NCBI RefSeq assembly: GCF_001187555.1
Contig: NZ_LFIJ01000003.1
Coordinates: forward strand, 37,666-101,665
Source: Gilvimarinus polysaccharolyticus
Lineage (GTDB): Bacteria; Pseudomonadota; Gammaproteobacteria; Pseudomonadales; Cellvibrionaceae
Length of the DNA stretch: 64,000 bases
Reading direction: 5' to 3'
The notes under the pieces were generated by a model. The model saw only the letters and a program-made list of their open reading frames with translations, did not search any database and had not been told where the DNA came from. Made by a program: the position numbers and the translations under genes. How positions within the stretch are numbered: the first letter of the stretch is position 1; each line of letters begins with the position of its first letter. Below, piece after piece: positions 32,036 to 41,386 of the stretch.

Positions 32036-34534
32036 ATGCCAAGATTTTCACAACTTGCACTGTTGATCGCCGTCGGCGCAACCGCGTTAACCGGCTGTCA
32101 AAAAGAGAGCTTGGATATTTCCGCAAACAGCGACACCCCGAGCCGAGTTAACACATCCTCGGCCGACAACCAGGCTCCGCTAGCGACCATCACCCTAAGC
32201 AACCCATCCGAGTTTGAACGGATCGATGAACCTTATCGTATCAGCTTCGAGCAGTTGGGCCTGAGCCAGTCGATCGCCGGAATCGGCATCAAAGTTGATG
32301 GCCGCGCTATCCCCAGCCAAACGATTGATGCAGACGGTAATGGCAGTCCCGACAGCTTGTTTACCTTGCTCGATATTGATGCCGCTCAAAAAGTAACTCT
32401 AACCATTCACGCCGGCATGCCGGCAGTTGCCAGCGCCAAGCGTAGCCAAGCCGAGATTTCAAGAAAAACCGGCGGCAGCTGGCAAGAAGATCCAGAAAAA
32501 CCCGGCCAACAAATTTATGTCGGCGGTCACTTTGAAAATGTAAGTGAACTGACGCCACCATCACAACATACCGATCACTCGTATTTTATTCGCTACGAAG
32601 GCCCGGGGATAGAATCAGATTTAGTGGGCTACCGCGTCTACCTCGACTGGCGTAATGGTTTTGATATTTTTGGTAAACACACCCACCAGATGGCACTACA
32701 GAACATCGGCCAAGACGGCTTTGACTCCTACCACAAGCCCGCCGACTGGGGCATGGATATTCTCAAGGTAGGCAACTCGGTGGGCTCTGGCGGTTACGGG
32801 TTTTGGAATGGTAAGAGTGTTGAACGTGTCTCTGAGGTCAATGGCTGGGATACTCGAATCTTGGACAATGGCAATCTTTATTCTGCGTTTAGCATCGACT
32901 ACAAAGACTGGAAGATCAATCATCAAAACGTCCAACTAAACGCCACACTGGCAATGCGCGGTGGCAGTCGACTCGTGCACACTCAACTTAAGCTCGACCA
33001 ATCACTGGACAATCTAGCCATAGGAATTGTGAAACACCCAAACACCGAGCTAATCGAAGGCGAAATCAATATTACCGGCAAAGCCTACACCTACGTAGCC
33101 AGTTGGGGAAAACAATCTCTTAACGATGACCAACTAGGTATGGCGCTATTGTTTAGAAAATCAGACCGCCTCCAACAAACCGTAGATGAACACAATTATG
33201 TCTCGGTTATGAACGCTGCTGGCGAAGATATAGATTACTACTTTTTAGGCGCGTGGGAAGGCGAAAAAAGCGGCATTAATAGCCGTGAGGCACTGATCGA
33301 GTATCTTGAGCGCGAAGCCGAGAAGCTGACCTTACCGCTGCGTGAAACAATGATTAGCCAGCACAGCGAAGCGCAAAAAAATTATCCAGTAACCGCTGCC
33401 GACGCATTAAACTGGAGTAAACGTTTGGCAGACTCTGAGCTAAAGCGCAAAACCATGGGTTACCATAAAGATGGCTGGGACGTAAACCGTGAACGCCTAC
33501 CTAAATTTGAATACGACATCGTAGGCTTATTACCCTTAGCTTACGATGAACTAAACAAAGTCGCTCCGGCCAAAAAGTACGCCGATGTAATGCCCGTGGT
33601 TACCGGCAGTTTTATCAACGATAACGGCGAGATTGCTCGCTATCAATTTAACAGCTTTAACATCGATTCTGTCGCCCCCGGTCGAAATTTGATTCGCCTG
33701 TACGAAGAATCCGGCAAAGAGAAATACAAAATTGCCGCAAACACCTTGCGCGAGCAACTTGAACAACAACCTAAAACCTCTGAAGGCGCTTTTTGGCATA
33801 AACAAAAATACACCCACCAACTGTGGCTCGACGGAGTGTATATGGGCATGCCTTTCTTAGCCCATTACGCGCAGCTGTTTGAGAACGGTCACGGCATTAC
33901 AGATGTCGTTAACGAATTTAAGCTAACCCGTAAGTATTTACGCGATGCCAACACCGGTCTTTATTATCACGCGTGGGATGAAAAAAAACAGCAAGATTGG
34001 GCCAACCCAGAGACCGGTCTATCGGGTTATTTTTGGGCGCGCGGCATGGGCTGGTTAGCCATGGCGCTGGTCGATGTGCTGGACTACATTCCCGTGAACA
34101 ATATCGAGCAGCGCCAGCCCCTGCTGGATATGATCCAAGAGATGGCAATCGATTTAAAAAACTACCAAGATCCCACCACCGGCACTTGGTGGCAAATTAT
34201 GGATCAGCCGCAAGCTACTGGGAACTATCTAGAGTCTAGCGCCAGCGCTATGTTTACTTACTTTTATGCCAAGGCGGTACACAAAGGCTATTTAGGCGAC
34301 GAATATAAAGCCGTTGCACAGCAAGCCTACGATGGCTTAATACGAGAATTTATTACCGTTCATAGTGACAACGAAGTTAGCCTAACCAATATTTGTTATG
34401 TAGCAGGCTTAGGTTTTGGTCGCAATGGTAGCTATGACTACTATATGAGCGAGCCCGTTTACCAAAATGACCCTAAAGGCACTGGGCCATTTATTTTAGC
34501 CGGAATTGAAATGTACAAACTCCTACAACCGTAA
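32036..34534 (+). CDS. DUF4861 - GH105 fusion lipoprotein (unsaturated uronyl hydrolase)
   Basis: GH105 enzymes remove the unsaturated galacturonyl residue from lyase products of pectin. The 832-residue protein has a lipoprotein signal (lipobox LTGC, Cys21), a DUF4861-type domain at about residues 60-430 (DHSYFIRYEGPGI, VYLDWRNGFDIFGK, PADWGMDILKVGNSVGSGGY) and a GH105 (YteR/YesR-like) alpha/alpha barrel at about 455-832. In the latter, HQLWLDGVYMG places the likely catalytic Asp at 599, and FWARGMGWLAMAL follows. In other bacteria the two domains are often separate genes, so this is a fusion. It starts a unit with kduI (12-base gap) and kduD, fitting the release of unsaturated uronate that KduI then isomerises. 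The DUF4861 function is not established here. Confidence 0.88.
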   Translation: MPRFSQLALLIAVGATALTGCQKESLDISANSDTPSRVNTSSADNQAPLATITLSNPSEFERIDEPYRISFEQLGLSQSIAGIGIKVDGRAIPSQTIDADGNGSPDSLFTLLDIDAAQKVTLTIHAGMPAVASAKRSQAEISRKTGGSWQEDPEKPGQQIYVGGHFENVSELTPPSQHTDHSYFIRYEGPGIESDLVGYRVYLDWRNGFDIFGKHTHQMALQNIGQDGFDSYHKPADWGMDILKVGNSVGSGGYGFWNGKSVERVSEVNGWDTRILDNGNLYSAFSIDYKDWKINHQNVQLNATLAMRGGSRLVHTQLKLDQSLDNLAIGIVKHPNTELIEGEINITGKAYTYVASWGKQSLNDDQLGMALLFRKSDRLQQTVDEHNYVSVMNAAGEDIDYYFLGAWEGEKSGINSREALIEYLEREAEKLTLPLRETMISQHSEAQKNYPVTAADALNWSKRLADSELKRKTMGYHKDGWDVNRERLPKFEYDIVGLLPLAYDELNKVAPAKKYADVMPVVTGSFINDNGEIARYQFNSFNIDSVAPGRNLIRLYEESGKEKYKIAANTLREQLEQQPKTSEGAFWHKQKYTHQLWLDGVYMGMPFLAHYAQLFENGHGITDVVNEFKLTRKYLRDANTGLYYHAWDEKKQQDWANPETGLSGYFWARGMGWLAMALVDVLDYIPVNNIEQRQPLLDMIQEMAIDLKNYQDPTTGTWWQIMDQPQATGNYLESSASAMFTYFYAKAVHKGYLGDEYKAVAQQAYDGLIREFITVHSDNEVSLTNICYVAGLGFGRNGSYDYYMSEPVYQNDPKGTGPFILAGIEMYKLLQP

Positions 34535-34546
34535 ATAGGTACTAGC

Positions 34547-35386
34547 ATGAAAATTATTGAAGAGCGCTTTGCGGTTCATAAAGACGATTACAAACACTAC
34601 GACACAGACAAGTTGCGAAAGAACTTTCTAATTGAAAAGATCTTTGCCACCGACGAAGTATTATTTGTTTACACTCACTATGAACGCGTTATGGTCGGTG
34701 GTGCCATGCCCGTTACCCAAGCAATCACTCTTGAGCCCGTTGACCAGCAAAAAGCCAACTTTTTCCTTGAGCGACGCGAGCTTGGCGCTATTAATGTCGG
34801 CGGCAAAGGTTCTATTACTGTCGATGGCGAATGCTTTGAGTTAGACAATAAAGAAGCTCTATATATTGGCCGCGGCGCTAAAGTAGTTGTGTTCGCCAGT
34901 GACAGCAGTGACTCGCCGGCTAAGTTTTATTTAAACTCGGCACCTGCACATCATGCCTACCCCCATAAAAAAGTCGGTATGAATGACGCGAAAGTGTTGC
35001 AACTGGGCACAGCAGAAACTTGCAACGAGCGAAAAATTAACCAACTATTGATTAGTGATGTTGTGGCGACGTGCCAATTACAAATGGGCATGACCGAGCT
35101 GCAACCGGGCAGCATCTGGAACACTATGCCGGTGCACACTCACAGTCGCCGGATGGAAGCTTACTTTTATTTTAATATCCCCGAGCAACAAGCCGTTTGT
35201 CACTTTATGGGCCCGGCCGATGAAACACGTCATATTTGGGTGGCTAACGAGCAAGCCGTAGTATCTCCACCTTGGTCCATGCACTCAGGGGTTGGTACCG
35301 CCAATTACACCTTTATTTGGGGCATGGCAGGCGAGAACCTCGACTACACCGATATGGACTTTCACAGCCCCAACACATTGAAGTAA
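34547..35386 (+). CDS. kduI: 5-dehydro-4-deoxy-D-glucuronate isomerase
   Basis: KduI converts 5-keto-4-deoxyuronate (from unsaturated galacturonate) to 2,5-diketo-3-deoxygluconate in the cytoplasm. The 279 residues match E. coli KduI (278). The zinc ligands are all in place: His197 and His199 in MPVHTHSRRME, Glu204, and His246 in PPWSMHSG. It is 12 bases downstream of the GH105 gene and 28 bases upstream of kduD. Confidence 0.98.
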   Translation: MKIIEERFAVHKDDYKHYDTDKLRKNFLIEKIFATDEVLFVYTHYERVMVGGAMPVTQAITLEPVDQQKANFFLERRELGAINVGGKGSITVDGECFELDNKEALYIGRGAKVVVFASDSSDSPAKFYLNSAPAHHAYPHKKVGMNDAKVLQLGTAETCNERKINQLLISDVVATCQLQMGMTELQPGSIWNTMPVHTHSRRMEAYFYFNIPEQQAVCHFMGPADETRHIWVANEQAVVSPPWSMHSGVGTANYTFIWGMAGENLDYTDMDFHSPNTLK

Positions 35387-35414
35387 CACAGCACGTGAGT
35401 TAATAGGAATTTTT

Positions 35415-36212
35415 ATGTCTACTGAACTGTTTTCATTAACCGGAAAGATTGCCTTAGTAACGGGAGCTACCCACGGCTTAGGTATGGCCATGGCCATGGG
35501 GCTTGGAAAAGCCGGTGCGACACTGGTGATTAACGGCCACTCGTCACAAGCAAAAGTCGATGCCGCGTTAGCGCAATACCGTGGCGCAGGTATTAACGCA
35601 CACGGTTATCTGTTTGATGTAACCAATGAGCTCGAGGTTAATAACGCTGTAAATAACATTGAAGCAGATATCGGTCCGATTGATATTTTAGTCAACAACG
35701 CTGGAATTATTCGTCGCACACCACTACTAGATATGGATTTGGCCGAGTGGGAACTGGTGATTAAAACTGATCTCACCGGCGTTTTCACTATGACTAAGCC
35801 CGTTGTGCAGCGCATGGTTGAGCGCGGCCAGGGCGGTAAAATTATCAATATTTGTTCCATGATGAGCGAGCTGGGACGCAACTCTGTGGGTGCCTACGCG
35901 GCGGCCAAAGGCGGTCTTAAAATGCTAACCCGCAATATGGCTACCGAGTGGGCCAAACACAATATTCAAGTTAATGGTATTGGCCCCGGTTACTTTGCCA
36001 CCAGCCAGACCGCGCCCATTCGGGTAGACGGCAACCCAATGAACGAGTTTATTATCAGTCGCACTCCCGCCGGTCGCTGGGGAGATCCCGATGATTTACA
36101 GGGTGCCACCATATTCCTTGCCGCCAACGCCTCTAATTTTGTTACCGGGCAAATTGTGTACGTTGACGGAGGGATACTGGCAACTATTGGTCGCCCCAGC
36201 AACGAGTCTTAA
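35415..36212 (+). CDS. kduD: 2-deoxy-D-gluconate 3-dehydrogenase / DKII reductase
   Basis: KduD reduces 2,5-diketo-3-deoxygluconate to 2-keto-3-deoxygluconate with NAD(P)H. The 265-residue protein is a classical short-chain dehydrogenase: TGATHGLG at residues 16-23, NNAG near 94, and the catalytic Tyr-Lys in YAAAK near 158, with the active Ser in CSMMSELG. The C-terminus FVTGQIVYVDGG is typical. It is last in the GH105-kduI-kduD unit. Confidence 0.97.
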   Translation: MSTELFSLTGKIALVTGATHGLGMAMAMGLGKAGATLVINGHSSQAKVDAALAQYRGAGINAHGYLFDVTNELEVNNAVNNIEADIGPIDILVNNAGIIRRTPLLDMDLAEWELVIKTDLTGVFTMTKPVVQRMVERGQGGKIINICSMMSELGRNSVGAYAAAKGGLKMLTRNMATEWAKHNIQVNGIGPGYFATSQTAPIRVDGNPMNEFIISRTPAGRWGDPDDLQGATIFLAANASNFVTGQIVYVDGGILATIGRPSNES

Positions 36213-36343
36213 CCAATCTCACGGGTGCTACAGTCGTCTACTCGGCTGTAGCGGTTAAGCTCGGGCACACAACGCGGTCATGAACATGACATGTGCAGCA
36301 TCTCCGCTCGGTCGATCCACAACCGACGACACAAGTATCGCCC

Positions 36344-37207
36344 CTAATATAAAACCGGAAATAAACTGGTAGGATTTTCTAGCTTAATGATGCGGCTTTG
36401 CGAAGGCGTAAAACTTGTAGCAGATGAAACGTGTAAGCTGCCATCGGCGTGCATGGCTTCTAAGCCATCATTCAAGCGCGCTATCAGCTCTGGGCGTTGA
36501 TTCGTAACAACCGGCGAACTCGATAAAGGGTAGTAAATTAATAAATTGGGGACAATACTAAAACGGTTTGAATTGTGAGCATACTTTTCTAATATTGCGG
36601 CAGTTTCATCCACGCCTAAGGGCAAATAATCGATTTCACCCCGCTCAAGTAAACGGAGTAAAACAGGTAAATCTTGCCCGCCTTTAACCGGCAACCCATT
36701 CGCTTCGTACACCCACATATCGGGCCAATAAAGCCCTTGTCCGGCCATTTTTTTACGCAAATCATTAGCATGCTCAACATCGGCAAACTCTTCCAGCCGA
36801 TCTTGGCGTACAACAACGTGGCGATAACCCAGCTTACCACCAGCAATCGGCACGGGTATCAAGGTTAATTCGTCGGGCGGGAAACTCATATACGAGGTCG
36901 GCACTATGTGTACTTTCTCCCCTGCCGTCAGCAGATGACGCCAATCTGAGCCCAATGAGCTCTCTCGAGATACCACCAACCGATAAGGTCCGTAATGTGC
37001 TTTAGTACGTTCCAATGCCTGTTGAATCACCCAGGCTTCACGCTCGGCACGAGCCGGTGAATTACCGCCCACCCACAGTCGATATTCAGGCGTCTTAGCG
37101 GCTAGCTCCGCGGCATCTTCAGCCGCAATTAATGCAGGTGCTTGGCTAAGACCGAGCAAACAGATCAATACTGCCCAGCACAAACTTTTATTCTTTATTT
37201 TCACCAT
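36344..37207 (-). CDS. periplasmic substrate-binding-like protein (SBP family 3-like)
   Basis: This 287-residue protein has a signal peptide (about residues 1-28, ending ALIAAE). It resembles amino-acid-type solute-binding proteins in fold pattern, with strands such as EKVHIVPTSYMSFP, KLGYRHVVVRQDRLEEF and RFSIVPNLLIYYPLSSSPVV, but no ABC permease or sensor kinase is next to it. It is convergent with kduD and divergent from the GH16 gene. Orphan proteins of this type in marine gammaproteobacteria are often called transporter substrate-binding proteins; its ligand is unknown and family assignment is tentative. Confidence 0.6.
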   Translation of the reverse strand: MVKIKNKSLCWAVLICLLGLSQAPALIAAEDAAELAAKTPEYRLWVGGNSPARAEREAWVIQQALERTKAHYGPYRLVVSRESSLGSDWRHLLTAGEKVHIVPTSYMSFPPDELTLIPVPIAGGKLGYRHVVVRQDRLEEFADVEHANDLRKKMAGQGLYWPDMWVYEANGLPVKGGQDLPVLLRLLERGEIDYLPLGVDETAAILEKYAHNSNRFSIVPNLLIYYPLSSSPVVTNQRPELIARLNDGLEAMHADGSLHVSSATSFTPSQSRIIKLENPTSLFPVLY

Positions 37208-37509
37208 ACCCGGTCTCGCCTTTGATTCGGAAACGTTCGCTGCAGGTAATGAGTATCATAGCATAGTGATTTAAAGACTTGCGCTCACTTGAAATAAAAC
37301 AAGATGCCGATATTCCTAACTCATCTACCACCTCAAAGCCTCACAGCACAAGGCTTAGTGAGAAGTATCACTCATTTTGGACGTCCCTCTTTCATCATTA
37401 CGTAAAGTGAGGCGACCACCTAGGCAACTCGCACTAGGCTGCGACTGTACCGTTAGAGGCTGCTTACAAAAATAGCTCATAACATCATATTAACCTCAGG
37501 GAAAAGATT
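37208..37509 (+). promoter_or_regulatory. GH16 upstream region with CRP-like palindrome
   Basis: The 302-base gap contains no gene. AGTGA-GAAGTA-TCACT at 37357-37372 is a perfect inverted repeat with six-base spacing, similar to the CRP consensus TGTGA-N6-TCACA apart from the outer base. It sits about 140 bases before the GH16 start. No TTGGT-N3-ACC operator is seen here, unlike the uronate genes. Confidence 0.4.
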
Positions 37510-39198
37510 ATGACAATAAGACACTTCCATTCGAAAACTTTACTGCCAGCAGCCTTGTGTGCCTGTGCGCTACTTAGCTGCCAATCGGCCTTAGCGACAC
37601 GATTTCAGGCCGAAGACTATACCGCTTATGCCGATACAACCAGCGGCAATATCGGTGGCGTCTATCGCTCTGACAACGTCGATATAGAACCAACCCAAGA
37701 CGAAGGAGGCGGTTATAACGTCGGCTGGATTGATGCTGGCGAGTGGCTAACTTACGCCAACCTTAGTATCCCTACCTCCGGCCGCTACGCCTTACGGGCC
37801 CGTGTTGCCAGCAGTAGCGGCGGCACTCTTTCTGTCGATTTAGACGCAGGCTCTATCCTTTTGGGCGAGCTAAATATTCCCGCTACCGGTGGCTGGCAAA
37901 CTTGGCAAACCGTTGAGCAAGAAGTGGAATTAAACGCTGGCAATTACAGCTTAGGGGTATACGCCAGCACTGGAGGTTGGAATTTCAATTGGTTAGAAAT
38001 AGAGCCTGTTGGCAATAATGGCGGGGCTAATAGCACAACTTTTGAGGCCGAGGATTACACCAATGCCAGCGACAACACACCAGGTAATATTGGTGGTGCT
38101 TACCGCGATGGCAATGTCGATATTGAAGTGACCACGGATCAAGGTGGCGGCTACAATGTCGGCTGGATCGACTCGGGCGAATGGCTTGCATTCAATGACT
38201 TAAATGTAACAACGGCCGGCAATTATCAATTTGACGTTCGCGTCGCTAGCGCTAATGGTGGCACCCTGTCACTGGATATAAATGGCGGTAGTACCGCCTT
38301 GGGAGAGATTACAGTACCGGCCACCGGAGGCTGGCAAACATGGCAGACTGTCACGCTTAATGCTTACCTCCACGTCGGCAACCATAGCCTCGGCGTTTAC
38401 GCTACCAGCGGCGGCTGGAACTTCAACTGGATTAAAGCAACCCCCTCCTCCTCGGACAACAATCCACCGAGCTCAATCACCTGGAGCGATGAATTTGACA
38501 GTATTGACCTCAATACTTGGAACTTTGAAACCGGCGGCAACGGTTGGGGGAACAACGAGCTGCAAGACTACACCAACGGCAACAACGCCTCGATTCAGTT
38601 TGACCCGCAAGCCGGTAGCAATGTACTAGTCTTGGAGGCGCGCAAAGAGCTCGGCAGCGCTTGCTGGTGGGGCGGCAACTGTGGCTACACATCCACTCGG
38701 ATGAATACTCGCTATAAAAAATCATTTAAATATGGCCGCATGGAAGCGCGACTCAAGCTTCCTAAAACTCAAGGGATTTGGCCTGCATTCTGGATGTTAG
38801 GCGATAACTTTAATAGCCAAGGCTGGCCGCAAGGTGGTGAGTTAGACATTATGGAGCATGTAGGCACCAACAACATTACCTCCGGCGCACTGCACGGCCC
38901 AGGTTATTCAGGTAACACTCCGCTGACCGGCCACCTTGACCACGCCTCGCCGATTGAACAGTCCTATAAAACCTATGCCGTAGAATGGGATGCAAACGGT
39001 ATTCGCTGGTTTGTCGATGATATAAATTTTTACAGTGTCAGCCGCGCCCAAGTCGAGCAATACGGCCAATGGGTATACGACCAACCGTTTTGGTTTTTAT
39101 TAAATATCGCCGTTGGTGGCAACTGGCCGGGCGACCCAGACCACACCAACTTTAGCACTCAGCGTATGTACGTAGATTACGTTCGGGTATACCAATAA
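37510..39198 (+). CDS. secreted beta-glucanase: two CBM6 modules and GH16 (laminarinase-like)
   Basis: This 562-residue exported enzyme probably cuts beta-1,3-glucan (laminarin); the exact glucan is inferred. The signal peptide ends near residue 29 (SALA). Two tandem CBM6 modules follow at about 31-165 and 176-310; they share the pattern EAEDYT, GNIGGxYR, DVDIE-like, GGGYNVGWIDxGEWL and GGWNFNW, so they arose by duplication. The GH16 domain begins near residue 323 and has the catalytic motif ELDIMEH with Glu444, Asp446 and Glu449 and the typical WPAFWMLG before it. AGGGAAAAG precedes the ATG. It lies inside the pectin locus but shares no operator with it. Confidence 0.95.
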   Translation: MTIRHFHSKTLLPAALCACALLSCQSALATRFQAEDYTAYADTTSGNIGGVYRSDNVDIEPTQDEGGGYNVGWIDAGEWLTYANLSIPTSGRYALRARVASSSGGTLSVDLDAGSILLGELNIPATGGWQTWQTVEQEVELNAGNYSLGVYASTGGWNFNWLEIEPVGNNGGANSTTFEAEDYTNASDNTPGNIGGAYRDGNVDIEVTTDQGGGYNVGWIDSGEWLAFNDLNVTTAGNYQFDVRVASANGGTLSLDINGGSTALGEITVPATGGWQTWQTVTLNAYLHVGNHSLGVYATSGGWNFNWIKATPSSSDNNPPSSITWSDEFDSIDLNTWNFETGGNGWGNNELQDYTNGNNASIQFDPQAGSNVLVLEARKELGSACWWGGNCGYTSTRMNTRYKKSFKYGRMEARLKLPKTQGIWPAFWMLGDNFNSQGWPQGGELDIMEHVGTNNITSGALHGPGYSGNTPLTGHLDHASPIEQSYKTYAVEWDANGIRWFVDDINFYSVSRAQVEQYGQWVYDQPFWFLLNIAVGGNWPGDPDHTNFSTQRMYVDYVRVYQ

Positions 39199-39205
39199 AA
39201 CGTAA

Positions 39206-39230
39206 AGCGGCCCTCGCAATGAGGGCCGCT
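39206..39230. terminator. terminator hairpin between GH16 and tonB-like genes
   Basis: agcggccctc and gagggccgct form a perfect 10-bp stem with a 5-base loop, placed just after the GH16 stop and between convergent genes. The T-run is poor on both strands. Confidence 0.6.
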
Positions 39231-39300
39231 GTTGCTTAAAATAAATCTAGTAATTAAGTTAAAACCAACCACCTACTCCTCTTTTTACTCGGCTTCTTAT

Positions 39301-39918
39301 CTACTTCGCCAACTCAAAAATAAATCGGTTTTGCACCCCATACACCTCCTGTGGTGTACCGTTTTCAACTCTGGGTTTGTACTTAAATCCTTCCGCCGCT
39401 TTAATCGCAGCCTTATCAAATACACGGGTAGGTGTGCCATCTAAAGTGGCAGCACGCAGTACAGTCACATCCCGCGTGGCACCGCTACGGGTTACAGTAA
39501 AAGCAACTACAACCTCTCCTTCTAATCCGCGCTGCAAAGCTGTGCGTGGATACTGAGGTGCAACTTTAACAATAGGCAGGTAATCACCCGCAAGCGGTCC
39601 GTTTAAGTCAAGAGTAGTTTTTGTCATAACTGGCGGGGTAAATACAAACACCTCAGGCTTAGTTGTTTCTATCTGAGGCTTAGTTTCAACGATGGGAGTC
39701 TCTGGCGGTACTGGAGGGGTTTCGGGACGCGTTAACTCGCGAGGTATAACCGTGATTGTCTCCTCTGGCATAACTATTTTGCCAATATCTACAGAAGCTT
39801 CTGGCTCAGTAAAAACATAATCGGTTTGCACCAATGTAGCCATTACTAACAGGAGTGCCAAGGTGGCTAGTAACCCTAAAGGAATCGCAGTAAAGCGCAT
39901 TACAGTTGCTGTGGTCAT
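39301..39918 (-). CDS. energy transducer TonB family protein
   Basis: TonB couples the proton gradient to outer-membrane receptors. The 205 residues have an N-terminal transmembrane helix (about 10-30), a proline/glutamate-rich periplasmic spacer (TRPETPPVPPETPIVETKP) and a C-terminal TonB domain with PQYPRTALQRGLEGEVVVAF and FKYKPRVENGTPQ. No exbB or exbD is adjacent. It may serve the locus's TonB-dependent receptor (inference). Confidence 0.92.
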   Translation of the reverse strand: MTTATVMRFTAIPLGLLATLALLLVMATLVQTDYVFTEPEASVDIGKIVMPEETITVIPRELTRPETPPVPPETPIVETKPQIETTKPEVFVFTPPVMTKTTLDLNGPLAGDYLPIVKVAPQYPRTALQRGLEGEVVVAFTVTRSGATRDVTVLRAATLDGTPTRVFDKAAIKAAEGFKYKPRVENGTPQEVYGVQNRFIFELAK

Positions 39919-40177
39919 AATCCATTACCTCAAGCCAATAGTTACTTGCTTACATATATTTACACAACAACATTAGACAAGAAAAACACACTGCGCAAGG
40001 TTTGTTTAGTAATAATAGGTCAGGATAAATAGCCACTTTGTTATTTAACACACTTAGAGTGACCGCCTACATCCAAGCTGCACCCACTAATTTAGCCAAT
40101 ACAGTCAGTGGGTTATGTGCACAATAAAAGATTAATGGCGCTTATGGCGTACATCATTAGATAGCCAAAAGCCGTGC

Positions 40178-41386
40178 TTATTGTTTAGTTGGTAGACGAG
40201 GTTCAAGCGATAGCAGCTTACGGATATGCTCAATCAACCGCAGCAATTGTTGATAGTCTGCAGCCGATAAGGATTTTCGCTCAACCTGCTGCTGTGCACC
40301 GGGTCCCTTACTATCACGTTCAAAGAAGCGCGATTCAGCGGGAGTGAAAACGCGAGACTTGCTGCCATCGCGAGCGGTACCATTCATGCTTGCCCAGCTG
40401 TCGACGGCTATATGTGCGTCCATCCATGTCTCGACATAAATGGCCGAACCGATCGCGTTTGGATCAGCATAACGGCCGTCGCTGAAGGTCGTCGTTGGGT
40501 GCCATGGGCGAGCTAACGACACGCTGTTATCGGGCACAGACAACTCGCGAGTTAACCGTGAGTGTAAAAACACCAAGCCAAACGGCTGTGTAATATTCGT
40601 CGAAGGGGCTGTGATATGCCCCTGCAATTCACCACCATTAAACCGTTTGCCACGTGCACGCGTGCGTATCTCGCACTGATCAAATATCGCTAAGCCAGCA
40701 CCAAAAATAAAATCAATATTGCCGCTAACGATAGATTGATAAAAATAACTGCGGCCTCCGTCGGCAAAAACGGTATCTTGAAAACCGTCAATGCGGGAAT
40801 CATTGATATAGGTTAAATCACTATCGACATCAAGCAGCAGTGCAACCGCCTGTGAGTGACGGACTCGATCGGGATGCTCTTTAGGAAGGGCGTCGTTAGC
40901 GAGAAAATCAAAGGTGTTTTCAATCTGTAGGTTACTAAGTACAGTGTTATGAGCATTAACCGTTACCGTCGCGGAGCCCGGGGTTCCCCAGTCATCGCGA
41001 TGATATGGCCCCGCCATACCGGCATAGGCATCAAAATAAATGCGCGGTTTTTGTTCGGCGATGGAAATACCTATGAGCGATACATAATCTCGCTCAATGG
41101 TAATTTTCTCGTAATAGTCGCCGGCCAACAACGCAACTCGATAACGTCCGGCTTTAGGGGCAGCCCGCAATGCGACAGCCACCGAGCTAAAGCGTGGCAA
41201 GTCACGATAGTCAGCAGGAATAGTCGTGTCATTCGTAAGCGATGCCGGTAATACCAGCGCGTGATAAATAGGTTCAGCCCGAGTCAAACCCACCCCCAGC
41301 AGCACTACCATAATCACCAAAACAAACGGTACAACACAGGCCCAACCGATATTACGGTAGCCAAATAATCGCTCCACCCAAACCAT
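40178..41386 (-). CDS. pectinesterase (CE8)
   Basis: The enzyme removes methyl esters from pectin, making it a substrate for pectate lyase and polygalacturonase. The 402 residues show the CE8 active site: Gln179 in HSQAVALL, Asp204 in DGFQDTVF, Asp225 in GNIDFIFGAG and Arg293/Trp295 in LARPW. The N-terminus has one long hydrophobic segment (about 14-35) without an obvious cleavage site, so it is exported or inner-membrane anchored. A C-terminal extension of about 50 residues is charged. The ATG overlaps the stop of the upstream reductase gene by one base (TAATG), so it is translationally coupled to a cytoplasmic enzyme, an unusual pairing. Confidence 0.93.
   Translation of the reverse strand: MVWVERLFGYRNIGWACVVPFVLVIMVVLLGVGLTRAEPIYHALVLPASLTNDTTIPADYRDLPRFSSVAVALRAAPKAGRYRVALLAGDYYEKITIERDYVSLIGISIAEQKPRIYFDAYAGMAGPYHRDDWGTPGSATVTVNAHNTVLSNLQIENTFDFLANDALPKEHPDRVRHSQAVALLLDVDSDLTYINDSRIDGFQDTVFADGGRSYFYQSIVSGNIDFIFGAGLAIFDQCEIRTRARGKRFNGGELQGHITAPSTNITQPFGLVFLHSRLTRELSVPDNSVSLARPWHPTTTFSDGRYADPNAIGSAIYVETWMDAHIAVDSWASMNGTARDGSKSRVFTPAESRFFERDSKGPGAQQQVERKSLSAADYQQLLRLIEHIRKLLSLEPRLPTKQ

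Noticed and set aside
36227-36252. Hairpin gctacag / ctgtagc between kduD and the binding-like protein gene
   Set aside because: It is only a 7-bp stem with a 12-base loop and no T-run, too weak to call a terminator.
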